Shown piece after piece: positions 1 to 9,054 of a DNA stretch of 64,000 nt. This DNA comes from Microvirga solisilvae (GTDB lineage: Bacteria > Pseudomonadota > Alphaproteobacteria > Rhizobiales > Beijerinckiaceae), in NCBI RefSeq assembly GCF_022808595.1, contig NZ_JAKUCN010000002.1, forward strand, positions 487,806 to 551,805. Direction: 5' to 3'. Position 1 is the first letter of the stretch. Every line of letters starts with the position of its first letter. A model generated the notes under the pieces. That model was not told the origin of the DNA. It ran no database searches and saw only the letters and a program-made list of their open reading frames with translations. The translations under genes and the position numbers were made by a program.

Positions 1-1
1 C

Positions 2-109
2 GCCTTGACAGAGGCCTCCCTCACGGTCGCAAGTGGAGGATCGGCCCACAAGGTCGTCAAAGGCTACCGCAAGCGTGTGCGGGCGAATGTGAAGCGCCTG
101 AGACGCTAA
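2..109 (+). CDS. C-terminal fragment of an unrecognised protein (cut by window edge)
   Basis: An open frame enters from the left edge and stops with TAA at 107-109, giving 35 residues. The visible tail is strongly basic: it ends in a run of Arg and Lys (KRLRR) and contains KGYRKRVRANVK. No family can be recognised from this piece. It could be the tail of a real upstream gene or a chance frame. The roughly 190 bases between its stop and the chemoreceptor start hold no other gene. Confidence 0.3.
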   Translation, partial: ALTEASLTVASGGSAHKVVKGYRKRVRANVKRLRR

Positions 110-250
110 GTACGCTCGGCTCAGATAGCCGGTCACAGAGCTCCCTATATTAGAGGAGGAATGCCTCCGACGCCTTGTTCAGGCGGTCTGCGCACCTATA
201 AAACTAAGCTCAATCTCTGTCCGGGTCGATCGGCTTGATGGATCGGCTGG

Positions 251-271
251 CCGGCTGAAACGGCAAGCCGG
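251..271 (+). promoter_or_regulatory. Small stem-loop upstream of the chemosensory operon
   Basis: CCGGCT at 251-256 can pair with AGCCGG at 266-271, followed by a T- and A-rich stretch (TTTTCAAAAATTT). It lies about 30 bases before the receptor start, so it may be a leader hairpin or a weak terminator in front of the operon. The ribosome binding site GAGGGG follows at 290-295. Its function is inferred only from position. Confidence 0.3.
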
Positions 272-300
272 ACGCTTTTCAAAAATTTCGAGGGGTATCA

Positions 301-2247
301 ATGGCATTGGTCAAGACGTCCGAGCTTCCGGGCAAGGTCATGTCCCGTCCGGCGGGCGATGAGCCGGCCGCTGCCAATGAAATCCAAACTCAAGCCAGAG
401 GGGTAGCCTCCCAAAGGCGGACGCGTGAGCGTGTCCGCGCACGGCAGCACAAGGCGGCTGAGCGGATCGGCGCTGCGACCGAAGAGCTGGCGAGCGGTGT
501 GACCGAAGCCTCCACGGCCGCCGAGGAACTGCGGCGCTCCATGGAGCAGATCGCCAGCGGTGCCGAAGAGGCGGCGGGTGCCTCCCAGCAATCGCTCACG
601 GCCATCGTAAGCCTGGGCGCTTCGTTCTCAGAGGCCCGAACCCATGCCGAGGCTGCGCGCGCCAAGACCGCCGACCTTCAGACTCTCCTCATCGAGACGG
701 CAGCTCAGATCGATGCATCCGTTGCAGCAGTCGACGCCAATGCGGCACGCCAACGAACATTGGTCGATATCGTCTCGCTCCTGGAAAAACGCGCGGCCGA
801 GATCGGCGAGATCATTCGCATGGTCGGCGATATTTCCGATCAGACCAATCTCCTCGCGCTGAATGCGGCCATCGAGGCGGCGCGCGCGGGAGAGAACGGG
901 CGCGGCTTTGCGGTCGTTGCCGACGAAGTGCGCGCGCTTGCAGGCGCTTCCGAGAAAAGTGCGCAGGACATTCAGGAACTCGCCGAGAATATTGGAAACG
1001 AAGTGCGCTCGGTTGCGCAGCGGATCAAGCATATTGCCGAAACCGCATCGGGAGAGGCAGCCAACGGCCGGAGCGTGGTGACGGCACTGGACAAGATCAG
1101 AGCCGATATCGCCCGCCTGGCCGAGGGCAGCCAATCCATTCTCGTGGCTGCTGTCGAAGCCGAATCCGCCATCCGCGAGGCTCAACGCGGGGCGGAGCAG
1201 ATCGCCAGCGCTGCCGAGGAGCAGGCCGCCGCTGCTGCGGAAGCACAGCGCGCTGTGCAGCAGCAGAGTGTGGCGCTCGATCAGAGCCAGCAGACGGCGC
1301 AGATGTTGGCAGCGCTCGCAGACGATTTGCAGTCCAGCACGGCAAGCATGTCCAATGCGGAGCAGGTGAGTTCGGGCGCGGAGCAATTATCCGCAGCCAT
1401 TCAGGAACTCTCAGGCGCGGCAGGCGAGATCATGACCGCTGTCGATCAAATCGGCCGGGGCGCGCAGATGCAGGCGGCTGCTACCCAGCAGGCTAATGCG
1501 GCCATGCAGCAGATCGAGCAGGCAACGAGCATCTCTCGGGATGTCGCCAGCGCTGCGGTCGAGCGAATTGAATCGCTCGCGTCCGATCTGCGGGACAATC
1601 GCAGCGCCACCAGACGGCTGGCTGTCGGTGTCGAGGAAGGTCTGCGTGAAACCCGAGCGGTCGTAGAGCTCATGGGTGGGCTGGACGAGTCGAGCCGTCG
1701 CATCGAAAAGATCGTCGACGGTATCGCGCTCGTGGCGATTCAGACCAACATGCTCGCCGTCAGCGGCTCGATCGAAGCGGCGCGGACAGGAGATGCAGGG
1801 CGCGGTTTTGCGATCGTGTCCGGCGATATCCGCAGCCTCGCGCGCGATGCGTCCGAGAATGCCGATCGCATCAAGGATGTGGTGCGCCAGATCCGTGATC
1901 AGATCACCATCGTAAGGCGTGATCTGGAGCATAGCGCCGCCATTGCTGGGACTGAGATCGCGAAAAATACTCTGATGGCCGAGCGGCTCGGACTCGTGGA
2001 GGCCGATGTCGATGCCATTCGTCAAGGCAGTGCCTCCATCCTGTCGGGATCAGAGGCGATTGTTGAGTCCGTTCGCGAAGTCAGGCTCGGAACCCAGCAG
2101 ATCGCCGTCGTAGCCGAACAAGCACAGCATGCTGCCGCGCAAGCCGCGACCGCTGCGCGCCAGCAGGCGCGAGGTGCCGAGGATCTGGCGGCGGCCATCG
2201 AGGAGATTGCTTCCCTGGCGGACGAATTGCAGATCGGGGAGTCGTAG
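301..2247 (+). CDS. Soluble methyl-accepting chemotaxis protein with two signalling tips
   Basis: A 648-residue cytoplasmic chemoreceptor. No membrane segment or signal peptide is visible, and no recognisable ligand-binding domain precedes the coiled coil, which starts near residue 50. The first signalling tip is canonical: [15 protein letters not shown] begins at Gln181 and is followed by [13 protein letters not shown] second, more diverged tip begins at Gln481 ([15 protein letters not shown], then GRGFAIV), exactly 300 residues later. Both are flanked by long Ala/Glu/Gln-rich helices, so the protein can be read as two hairpins in series. Receptors pass signals to CheA through CheW and are adjusted by CheR and CheB, all encoded just downstream. 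The ATG follows a GAGGGG Shine-Dalgarno. The function as a receptor is secure; the stimulus is unknown. Confidence 0.93.
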   Translation: MALVKTSELPGKVMSRPAGDEPAAANEIQTQARGVASQRRTRERVRARQHKAAERIGAATEELASGVTEASTAAEELRRSMEQIASGAEEAAGASQQSLTAIVSLGASFSEARTHAEAARAKTADLQTLLIETAAQIDASVAAVDANAARQRTLVDIVSLLEKRAAEIGEIIRMVGDISDQTNLLALNAAIEAARAGENGRGFAVVADEVRALAGASEKSAQDIQELAENIGNEVRSVAQRIKHIAETASGEAANGRSVVTALDKIRADIARLAEGSQSILVAAVEAESAIREAQRGAEQIASAAEEQAAAAAEAQRAVQQQSVALDQSQQTAQMLAALADDLQSSTASMSNAEQVSSGAEQLSAAIQELSGAAGEIMTAVDQIGRGAQMQAAATQQANAAMQQIEQATSISRDVASAAVERIESLASDLRDNRSATRRLAVGVEEGLRETRAVVELMGGLDESSRRIEKIVDGIALVAIQTNMLAVSGSIEAARTGDAGRGFAIVSGDIRSLARDASENADRIKDVVRQIRDQITIVRRDLEHSAAIAGTEIAKNTLMAERLGLVEADVDAIRQGSASILSGSEAIVESVREVRLGTQQIAVVAEQAQHAAAQAATAARQQARGAEDLAAAIEEIASLADELQIGES

Positions 2248-2251
2248 GATC

Positions 2252-3697
2252 GTGACCGAAGCGGCCGTTTCGGACGTCGCGGAATCGTTTCTGACTATCG
2301 AGGTCGGAGGCGAGCGTTTCGCCTTGCCCGCATCACAGGTCGCCGAGGTCATCCGTCCCCCCGCCGTGACACGCGTGCCGCTCGGCCCGGCAAGCCTGCT
2401 CGGTGTAGCCAATCTGCGTGGGGCGGTGATGCCTGTGGTGTCATTGCAAAACCTGCTGGGGCGCCAGCAAACCCCATCCGCGACCTCGCGCGTCGTCGTG
2501 ATAGACCGCGGCGCGCCCGTTGGTCTTGTCATCGACAGGGTCACATCACTCGGGACCTCGGTGAGCGATACGCAGAGTGACAGCGGGCAGATGCGTGCTC
2601 TCGATCTCGATGCGTTATTGGCGAAGGCTTTCGGAAGCCTCACGCGCCGGGCGCAGGGACGGCAGGTTGCCGCTCCCCGCATCGCTCGCGAGGAGGTGAC
2701 GGAGCAGGACAAGGTCGCACTCGTCTGCTTCGAAGTGGCCAGCCAGGATTTCGCGCTGCCGCTGGCCTCGGTTCACGAGGTGGTGGCTCTTTCCGAAAAT
2801 TTCATGATCGTGCCGCAGACGGAAAACGTCATGCTGGGCGTGATGTCGCTTCGCAGTGTGATGCTGCCGCTGATCTCCCTTCGCGCTCTGCTCGGCTTGC
2901 GTGCCGCAAGCCGCGATGGTGGCCGGGCGCGGGTCGTGGTGGCGCGGATCGGCGAGCAGCTTGTCGGTCTTGCGGTCGATGCCATGAAGGAGATTCTGCG
3001 CATTCCTTCCACCATGATCGGTCCCGTACCGGCGATCCTCACCCGGGGAAATGCGGAGACGCAGATCCAGGGGATCTGCCAGCTCGAAGGCGGGCAGCGC
3101 TTGGTCTCAGTTTTGTCAACGGACCATCTGTTTCGCGATCAGGCTCTCATCGAGCAGATTTCATCCCGAACCGAGACGAGCGAAGACATGGGCGCAACTG
3201 ACCTATCCTCCCATGGTGATGAGCAATTCATCGTTTTTCAGTTGGGCGGCGAGGAATACGGTCTGCCCATCGAAGCCGTCGATGAGGTCATACGCGTGCC
3301 GGATACGCTGACGCGGGTTCCCAAGGCTCCCGTCTTCATCGAGGGCGTCATGAATCTGCGCGGCCGCGTCGTTCCGGTCATCGATCAGCGACAGCGGTTC
3401 AAGGTCGAAGGACAGGGGGAGAGGCGGCGGGAGCGCATCGTGGTGGTCAGGATCGATCATCTGCAAGCAGGCTTCATCGTCGATGCCGTGTCGGAAGTCC
3501 TCAAGATCCCTCAGGATCAACTTCGCCCCACACCGGATCTGGCTGCGGAAGGAAGCCAGGTCATCGACCGGATCGCGAATATCGAGGTCGAAGGAAGAAT
3601 GATCCTCCTCATCAATCCGCGCGACTTGCTGGACCGGGCGGAGAAGGATCTGCTCGCTGCGATGAGCGAGAACCAGCCGGAGCGACCCTCTTCGTGA
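2252..3697 (+). CDS. CheW-type coupling protein with three tandem CheW domains
   Basis: 481 residues from a GTG start four bases after the receptor stop. The frame stays open further upstream inside the receptor gene, but the GTG fits the intergenic junction and is preceded by GGGGAG. Three CheW folds are visible in series, each with the usual (F)xLP...V.EV and (G)xxNLRG/SLR...P(V/L)I(S/D) pattern: about residues 10-150 (VANLRGAVMPVVSL), 155-310 (VMSLRSVMLPLISL) and 325-470 (VMNLRGRVVPVIDQ). CheW couples receptors to CheA, and ordinary CheW has one domain of about 150 residues. The middle domain has SLRS in place of NLRG, so its surfaces may differ. It overlaps cheB by four bases. Confidence 0.93.
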   Translation: MTEAAVSDVAESFLTIEVGGERFALPASQVAEVIRPPAVTRVPLGPASLLGVANLRGAVMPVVSLQNLLGRQQTPSATSRVVVIDRGAPVGLVIDRVTSLGTSVSDTQSDSGQMRALDLDALLAKAFGSLTRRAQGRQVAAPRIAREEVTEQDKVALVCFEVASQDFALPLASVHEVVALSENFMIVPQTENVMLGVMSLRSVMLPLISLRALLGLRAASRDGGRARVVVARIGEQLVGLAVDAMKEILRIPSTMIGPVPAILTRGNAETQIQGICQLEGGQRLVSVLSTDHLFRDQALIEQISSRTETSEDMGATDLSSHGDEQFIVFQLGGEEYGLPIEAVDEVIRVPDTLTRVPKAPVFIEGVMNLRGRVVPVIDQRQRFKVEGQGERRRERIVVVRIDHLQAGFIVDAVSEVLKIPQDQLRPTPDLAAEGSQVIDRIANIEVEGRMILLINPRDLLDRAEKDLLAAMSENQPERPSS

Positions 3698-4794
3698 TCC
3701 GGCTGCTGATCGTCGACGATTCCCCTTTGATGCGACGCCTTCTCGGCGCTGTCTTCACGGCGGAAGGAGATTTCGAGATCGCTTTCGCGCGCAACGGCGT
3801 GGAAGCGCTGGAGCAACTGCGCACTTTCAAGCCGGATGTGATCACGCTTGATGTAAACATGCCGGAAATGGACGGCCTGGCCTGTCTCGACCGCATCATG
3901 TTGGAAAATCCGTGTCCCGTGGTGATGGTGTCGTCCCTCACTGAGGCGGGCGCGGGTGTTACGCTTGAGGCCATCGAGCTTGGGGCTGTCGATTTCATCA
4001 CGAAGCCAGACCGTGCGGTTTCCCTTGAAATGGAAACGCTTGCTCCGCAGCTTATCGAGAAAGTCCGCGCCGCATCGCAAGCGCGCCTACCCAGCAGCCT
4101 CAGGCTCGCCGAACGAGTGCGGTTGCGCAGCGGTCTGGAACAGCGTGCGCCAGTCATGACGACGCGACGACGCATGCCGATATCAACCGGACGCCGTCAG
4201 ATCAAAGCAGCTTCCGCGAATGGTCTCGTCCTGATCGGCGCATCGACGGGAGGCCCGCCTGCTCTGGATGCCCTGCTGTCCCGGTTGCCATCCGATTTTC
4301 CATGGCCGGTTCTGGTGGCGCAGCACATGCCGGGTTCGTTCACTGGCCCACTGGCGCGCCGACTCGACAAATTGTGCGCTCTCACGGTCACAGAAACGAC
4401 CTTTCCGATGCCGCTTTCTCCCGGCTACGTCTATATCGGCAAGGGCGATGCGGACATCATCGTCAGCATGCGTCCTGACGGGCCTGTGGTCATGGCTGCG
4501 CCGTCACTGCCGGAGCATCGCTGGCATCCGAGCGTCGACCGCATGGTCGACAGCGCCATGCAGCATTTTGCGCCTGCGCGGCTTGTCGGCGTGCTGATGA
4601 CGGGAATGGGCAGCGATGGCGCGGAGGCGATGACGCGTCTGAAGGAGCAGGGCGGACGCACGATTGCCGAGTCTGAGGAAAGCGCCGTCGTGTGGGGCAT
4701 GCCCGGCGAACTCGTCCGCCGCAGCGGCGCCGAGATGGTTGCGCCGCTGGAGCAGATCGCGGATCGCATCATGGATATGGTGGAGCGGTCATGA
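3694..4794 (+). CDS. cheB: Chemotaxis response regulator and protein-glutamate methylesterase CheB
   Basis: 366 residues, GTG start overlapping the cheW stop. The N-terminal receiver domain carries the acidic pair Asp8-Asp9 and the phosphorylation site Asp53 (ITLDVNMPEMDG). After a linker rich in Arg comes the methylesterase domain with the catalytic triad visible: Ser184 in GASTGG, His211 in QHMP and Asp308 in GMGSDG. CheB demethylates and deamidates receptor glutamyl sites when phosphorylated by CheA, providing adaptation. Its presence beside cheR shows that the receptor pathway here is an adapting one. Length and domain order are normal. Confidence 0.96.
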   Translation: MIRLLIVDDSPLMRRLLGAVFTAEGDFEIAFARNGVEALEQLRTFKPDVITLDVNMPEMDGLACLDRIMLENPCPVVMVSSLTEAGAGVTLEAIELGAVDFITKPDRAVSLEMETLAPQLIEKVRAASQARLPSSLRLAERVRLRSGLEQRAPVMTTRRRMPISTGRRQIKAASANGLVLIGASTGGPPALDALLSRLPSDFPWPVLVAQHMPGSFTGPLARRLDKLCALTVTETTFPMPLSPGYVYIGKGDADIIVSMRPDGPVVMAAPSLPEHRWHPSVDRMVDSAMQHFAPARLVGVLMTGMGSDGAEAMTRLKEQGGRTIAESEESAVVWGMPGELVRRSGAEMVAPLEQIADRIMDMVERS

Positions 4795-5639
4795 GCAAGG
4801 CCCATGTGCTCAGCGCCGACGACATCCGCCGTCTTTGTGCATTTCTCTACACGCGCACTGGCATGATCTTCGGCGAAAGCAAGCGGTACTATATCGAGCG
4901 GCGCATCGCCGACCGCATGTTCGCGACCGGGACCCGCACCTTTCCGGCCTATTTCGCGCATATCGAAGCCGACGCGAGCGAAGTCGAGCACCTGATCAAC
5001 ATCTTCACGGTCAATGAAACCTATTTCTACCGCGAAGAGCATCAGCTGCACTGTCTCAGCCGCTCCCTTCTGCCGAACATTGTTAAGGACAGACGGCCTG
5101 GAGATCTCGTCCGCATCTGGTCGGTGCCGTGCTCGACGGGAGAAGAGCCTTATTCCATCGCCATCTGGCTCCTGGAAAACTGGCCGCTGGTGGATGCCTA
5201 TCACATCGAAATCGTGGGCTCCGATATCGATACTCAGGTTCTCATGGCAGCTCAGGCCGGAGACTACGATGAGCGCGCCGTGTCACGCCTGCCGCGCGAT
5301 GTCGTGGAGCGATACTTCGATCCGCTTCGCGATGGGCACCGCACGTTGATCCAGGACCTGCGGGAGTCGGTGCGCTTCACCGCAGCCAATATCGTCGATG
5401 CGGAATCCGTTGCGGCGCAGGGCGGTTTCGACATCATTTTCTGCCGCAACGTCCTGATCTATTTCGACGACGCGTCGCGCCTTCTCGCCGCGAACAATCT
5501 CTACGATGCTTTGCATCCAGGGGGGTACATCTGCCTCGGTCATACCGAGTCGATGGCGCGCATCTCGAAGCGTTTCGAGCTGTGCCGCTTCGAGGACGCA
5601 ATCGTCTATCGGCGTCCGGAGGATGAGCGTCGTGGATGA
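4791..5639 (+). CDS. cheR: Chemotaxis protein methyltransferase CheR
   Basis: 282 residues from an ATG that overlaps the cheB stop as ATGA; a longer open frame upstream runs inside cheB and is not needed. It has the all-alpha N-terminal CheR domain (residues about 8-60) followed by the S-adenosylmethionine-binding methyltransferase domain. Typical signatures are the segment NETYFYRE, the SAM loop WSVPCSTGEEPYS, and FDIIFCRNVLIYFD near the C-terminus. It methylates receptor glutamates and is the counterpart of CheB. No TPR tail is present. Confidence 0.95.
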   Translation: MSKAHVLSADDIRRLCAFLYTRTGMIFGESKRYYIERRIADRMFATGTRTFPAYFAHIEADASEVEHLINIFTVNETYFYREEHQLHCLSRSLLPNIVKDRRPGDLVRIWSVPCSTGEEPYSIAIWLLENWPLVDAYHIEIVGSDIDTQVLMAAQAGDYDERAVSRLPRDVVERYFDPLRDGHRTLIQDLRESVRFTAANIVDAESVAAQGGFDIIFCRNVLIYFDDASRLLAANNLYDALHPGGYICLGHTESMARISKRFELCRFEDAIVYRRPEDERRG

Positions 5640-7617
5640 TCTTCTCCAACATTTCATCGTCGAAGCACGCGAGCTGACACAGCAGGCCACGGATGACCTC
5701 CTGGCGCTGGAGCGCGATCCCGATCAGGCCGCGTCGATGGACAGCGCCTTTCGGGCCGTTCACACCCTCAAGGGATCTGTGGGCCTGTTCGACTTCGCGC
5801 CCATGGGGCTCGCTCTCCATGCTGCCGAGGATCTTCTTGGGGCTCTCAAGGAAAGACGGGTCAGAACTGACAACATCGTCATCGATACCCTCCTCGAATG
5901 CATCGGCCAGACGGAACGCTGGGTCGGCGCCATCGAAAGGATGGGACAACTTCCGCCGGATGCTGCGGAGGAGGGCTACCGTCTGGCGCGTGTTCTGCGC
6001 GAGCAAGCTGACGACGGATCATCCGCGACAAGCCAGACAGACCCACAGGTCGATCTGTCCTGGGCTGAGGAATTGGTCCAGAGTATCGATCCGGCAGTTG
6101 TGAAGGGCTCTGCGAAACATCTTGTGGCTATTCGATATACGCCGCGCGCCGATTGCTTTTTTGCTGGCGACGATCCGGTCGCGCTGCTCCGCGCGGTTCC
6201 GGATCTTATGGCTGTCCACCTCTTTAATCGCGATCCATGGCCGCCTGCGACAGAGATCGATCCGTTCGCCTGCAATCTCAAGATCGAGGCGATCTCGGGT
6301 GCCGGCCTCGATGCGGTGAAAGCGGTCTTCCGCTTCGTGCCGGATCAGGTGGCGATTCATGAAATTGCGCAAAGTTCAGGACGTTCCGCTCATGTGGCAG
6401 CGGCTAATCATGGCGAGCACCGTGGAGGCGATGCTGTCGGCGGACCACGGATGCTGCGCGTTGATGCCACGCGGATCGATCGTATGGCCGATCTCGTAGG
6501 CGAGATGGTTGTGGCCAAGAATGCTTTGGCGCATTTGGCAGGCCAAGCCAAGGATGGGATGGACGCGAAATCCCTGTCACAGGGTCTGCTCGCGAGCCAG
6601 GCTGCCATTGATCGTCTCGTGGTGGAGATGCACAGGGCCGTGATGGATGTTCGCATGATGCCCATGCGGGATCTCTTCCGACGCTTTCCGCGCGCGGTGC
6701 GCGATATCGCCGGTCAGTTGGGAAAGAGTGTCGACCTTTCCATCGAGGGGGAGGAGGTCGAAGCGGATAAGGCAGTCGTGGAGGGGCTGTTCGAGCCCCT
6801 GCTGCATGTGCTGCGCAATGCCATCGATCATGGCGCCGAACCGGAGCAGGCACGGCTGAATTCCGGCAAGCCGTCACGGACCCGGATTTTGCTTCGAGCG
6901 CAGCGAGAGGGCGAGCGCGTGGTGGTCGACGTGCAGGATGATGGACGCGGAATCGATGCGACTGCTGTCAGACGCGTAGCACGCGAGCGTGCACTCATGC
7001 CGGAGGATGAGCTCGCGCGAATGAGCGATGCCGATGCCGTCGAGCTCATCTTCGCTCCAGGCTTCTCCACAGCCTCCGCGGTCACCGATCTGTCGGGCCG
7101 AGGCGTCGGCATGGATGCGGTCCGCAGCGCAGTCGAGAAATTGGGCGGGCAGGCCAGTGTACACACTCTCACGGGTCAGGGTACGACCATCCGTCTGTCC
7201 CTGCCGCTCACTCTTGTCATGGCGCGGGTAATGGCCGTCAGAATCGGCGGCGAGCTTTACGGCATTCCCCTCGATGGAGTGGTGGAAACGGCTTTCATTC
7301 CTGCCGCGCGAGTCATTCCCGTCCGGGATGCGGAAGCCTTCGTCCTGCGCGATCGGACGTTACCGCTGGTAAGACTCGCCGATTTGCTGGAGATCCCACG
7401 GCCGCTGGAATTGTCTCAACAAGGACTGAAGGTCGTCATCATGGCAGTGGGCGACGATCTCGTCGGAATCGCGGTCGATGGCTTTGCCGAGAGGATGGAT
7501 GTTCTGATGCGGCCCATGTCCGGAATCCTGGCCGGGATGCCCGGCGTCATGGGCACCACATTGCTCGGCGATGGCAGCGTCCTCATGATTCTCGATATTC
7601 CGGAGCTGATCGGATGA
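5632..7617 (+). CDS. cheA: Chemotaxis histidine kinase CheA
   Basis: 661 residues from GTG at 5632, chosen because GGAGG (5618-5622) lies nine bases before it; an in-frame ATG at 5623 sits too close to that site but remains possible. Either start overlaps cheR. The HPt domain has the phospho-accepting His44 in VHTLKGS. A P2-like segment follows (about 130-250), then dimerisation and ATPase domains with the N box around Asn396 (LRNAIDHG), G1 at DDGRGID (436-442) and GRGVGMDAV. A CheW-like regulatory domain fills about 520-661. It autophosphorylates and passes phosphate to CheB and the CheY-like proteins encoded here. All catalytic motifs look intact. Confidence 0.95.
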   Translation: MDDLLQHFIVEARELTQQATDDLLALERDPDQAASMDSAFRAVHTLKGSVGLFDFAPMGLALHAAEDLLGALKERRVRTDNIVIDTLLECIGQTERWVGAIERMGQLPPDAAEEGYRLARVLREQADDGSSATSQTDPQVDLSWAEELVQSIDPAVVKGSAKHLVAIRYTPRADCFFAGDDPVALLRAVPDLMAVHLFNRDPWPPATEIDPFACNLKIEAISGAGLDAVKAVFRFVPDQVAIHEIAQSSGRSAHVAAANHGEHRGGDAVGGPRMLRVDATRIDRMADLVGEMVVAKNALAHLAGQAKDGMDAKSLSQGLLASQAAIDRLVVEMHRAVMDVRMMPMRDLFRRFPRAVRDIAGQLGKSVDLSIEGEEVEADKAVVEGLFEPLLHVLRNAIDHGAEPEQARLNSGKPSRTRILLRAQREGERVVVDVQDDGRGIDATAVRRVARERALMPEDELARMSDADAVELIFAPGFSTASAVTDLSGRGVGMDAVRSAVEKLGGQASVHTLTGQGTTIRLSLPLTLVMARVMAVRIGGELYGIPLDGVVETAFIPAARVIPVRDAEAFVLRDRTLPLVRLADLLEIPRPLELSQQGLKVVIMAVGDDLVGIAVDGFAERMDVLMRPMSGILAGMPGVMGTTLLGDGSVLMILDIPELIG

Positions 7618-7883
7618 GCGTGCGCCTGGAAGGTCCTATCATCATTTTGGAGGGGGTATGCCGGGTCGAAGACGCGGAGCCCCTGCTGCGTTGGCTCCAG
7701 GCGGATCCGGGCCGCACCGTCGACCTGTCGGGCGCCGACCATCTTCATGCTTCCGTTCTGCAGGTTTTGATGGCCTTGCGGCCCGCCTTGAAGGGGAGCC
7801 CCAGGGACCCGTTCATCCGTGACTGGGTCGTCTCGGCCCTGGCCGATCCCCGCTTGATCGGCATGGCTCCCCAGAGGGCCTGA
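7614..7883 (+). CDS. Small STAS-domain protein in the chemosensory operon
   Basis: 89 residues, ATG overlapping the cheA stop (ATGA). The sequence fits a compact STAS (anti-anti-sigma-like) fold: a short strand pair, then VDLSGADHLHASVLQVLMAL, where the family usually has a Ser or Thr phosphosite after an Asp-Leu-Ser-x strand. Here the helix start carries His-Ala-Ser, so a phosphorylatable serine is available. STAS proteins are known in some chemosensory clusters, but their partners vary. Translational coupling to cheA implies a role in the same complex, perhaps as an output or scaffold adaptor. Function is otherwise unassigned. Confidence 0.75.
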   Translation: MSVRLEGPIIILEGVCRVEDAEPLLRWLQADPGRTVDLSGADHLHASVLQVLMALRPALKGSPRDPFIRDWVVSALADPRLIGMAPQRA

Positions 7884-7986
7884 TGGTTGTCATTCTTCCA
7901 ACTTACTCTAGAAGAAAAAGTATCGCTTTTCCCCACCATATCGTTCCGGTCGTTCCGGGCAGCCTGGATTCTGACGGAGTACCTAA

Positions 7987-8370
7987 GTGACGATAACCGT
8001 TCTGATCGTCGATGACAGCAAGCTGGCTCGTATTGTCGCGGCTAAGGCCCTCGCGGCGCTCCAGCCGGAATGGGAGAAGGTGGAAGCCGGCAATGCGGAG
8101 GAGGCGCTCAGCAACCTGACCGCGCGCAAGATCGACGTCGCCATGATCGACTTCAACATGCCCGACAAGGATGGCCTTCAGCTTGCCGCCGAGATCCGGG
8201 AGAGCCATCCGACGATGCCGATTGCCGTGATCACGGCCAATATCCAGGACGAGGTGATCGCACGCGCCCGCGAGGTCAACGCCACCTTCGTCAGCAAGCC
8301 CCTGACGGAGGAGGGACTGCGAGGTTTCATCTCGGGAGCTGCCCTGCGCCTGAGGACAGGTGGCGCGTGA
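7987..8370 (+). CDS. CheY-like single-domain response regulator
   Basis: 127 residues forming only a receiver domain, from GTG at 7987 with GGAG a few bases upstream. The acidic pair lies in VLIVDDSK, the phosphorylation site is the Asp of AMIDFNMPDKDG (about residue 55), and the conserved Thr and Lys are in VITAN and VSKPL. There is no output domain, so it must act by binding a target. It is the expected diffusible acceptor for phosphate from CheA. The next gene encodes a CheC-type phosphatase, which would set its lifetime. About 100 bases separate it from the STAS gene, the longest gap inside the operon up to this point. Confidence 0.9.
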   Translation: MTITVLIVDDSKLARIVAAKALAALQPEWEKVEAGNAEEALSNLTARKIDVAMIDFNMPDKDGLQLAAEIRESHPTMPIAVITANIQDEVIARAREVNATFVSKPLTEEGLRGFISGAALRLRTGGA

Positions 8371-9011
8371 CGATCATGGCTGGAGATATCGCCCTTTCCG
8401 AACTCGAACGGGACGCTCTAACGGAGCTCGTGAATATCGGCGTCAGCCGGGCTGCATCGAGCTTGCGCAAGATGATCGGTGAGGAAGTTCTTCTCTCCGT
8501 TCCGTCCATCGAGATCATGGCCCCGCACAACGCCGCCCGCTTGATCGGCGAACGTGAGACCGATGAACTCGTCGCCATCCAGCAGCAATTCGAAGGCGCG
8601 TTTTCCGGACGCGCTCTGCTCATTTTTCCCCGCGTCACCAGCATCGACCTCGTTCGCGCCATTATGGGCGCGGATGTTCCCCCCGATCAGATCGAGGAGA
8701 TGGAGCAGGAGGCTTTGGCTGAGACGGGCAACGTGATCCTGAACGGCTGCCTCGCGACCATGGCGAACATGCTGAAGCGTTCGCTTAACATCTCCCTGCC
8801 GGAGGTGGTCAGGGGCGATGGGGGCCGTTTATTCACGCTCACGCCGACGCCTACGGATGACGGCCTTGTGCTCTTTTTGTACATCAATTTCTCGGTGCGC
8901 AACAAAGACATCCGAGGCTACATCGCCATGCTCATGGATCTGCCTTCGCTTGCCGCTTTAAGAGAGCTCATTGCAGGTTTTATCGACAGGGTGATCGGAG
9001 ACGAGGCTTAG
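8367..9011 (+). CDS. cheC: CheC-type CheY-P phosphatase
   Basis: 214 residues from GTG 8367, which overlaps the stop of the CheY-like gene; ATG 8376 is an alternative start. Both CheC active-site helices are recognisable as E-x2-N...P: ELVNIGVSRAASS with the Pro of LLSVP, and ETGNVILNGCL with the Pro of ISLPEV. CheC proteins dephosphorylate CheY-P and in many bacteria bind CheD, but no cheD is seen here. Two intact active sites suggest a working phosphatase. The overlap with the CheY-like gene strongly suggests that this is its partner. Confidence 0.88.
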   Translation: MTIMAGDIALSELERDALTELVNIGVSRAASSLRKMIGEEVLLSVPSIEIMAPHNAARLIGERETDELVAIQQQFEGAFSGRALLIFPRVTSIDLVRAIMGADVPPDQIEEMEQEALAETGNVILNGCLATMANMLKRSLNISLPEVVRGDGGRLFTLTPTPTDDGLVLFLYINFSVRNKDIRGYIAMLMDLPSLAALRELIAGFIDRVIGDEA

Positions 9012-9054
9012 AGATGGCTTCCGAAACCGTCGTCACAAAGGTGGTTCTGCTGGT

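Noticed and set aside
2129..2251. Longer N-terminus for the triple CheW protein
   Set aside because: It would overlap the receptor coding end by about 120 bases; GTG 2252 with an upstream Shine-Dalgarno fits better.
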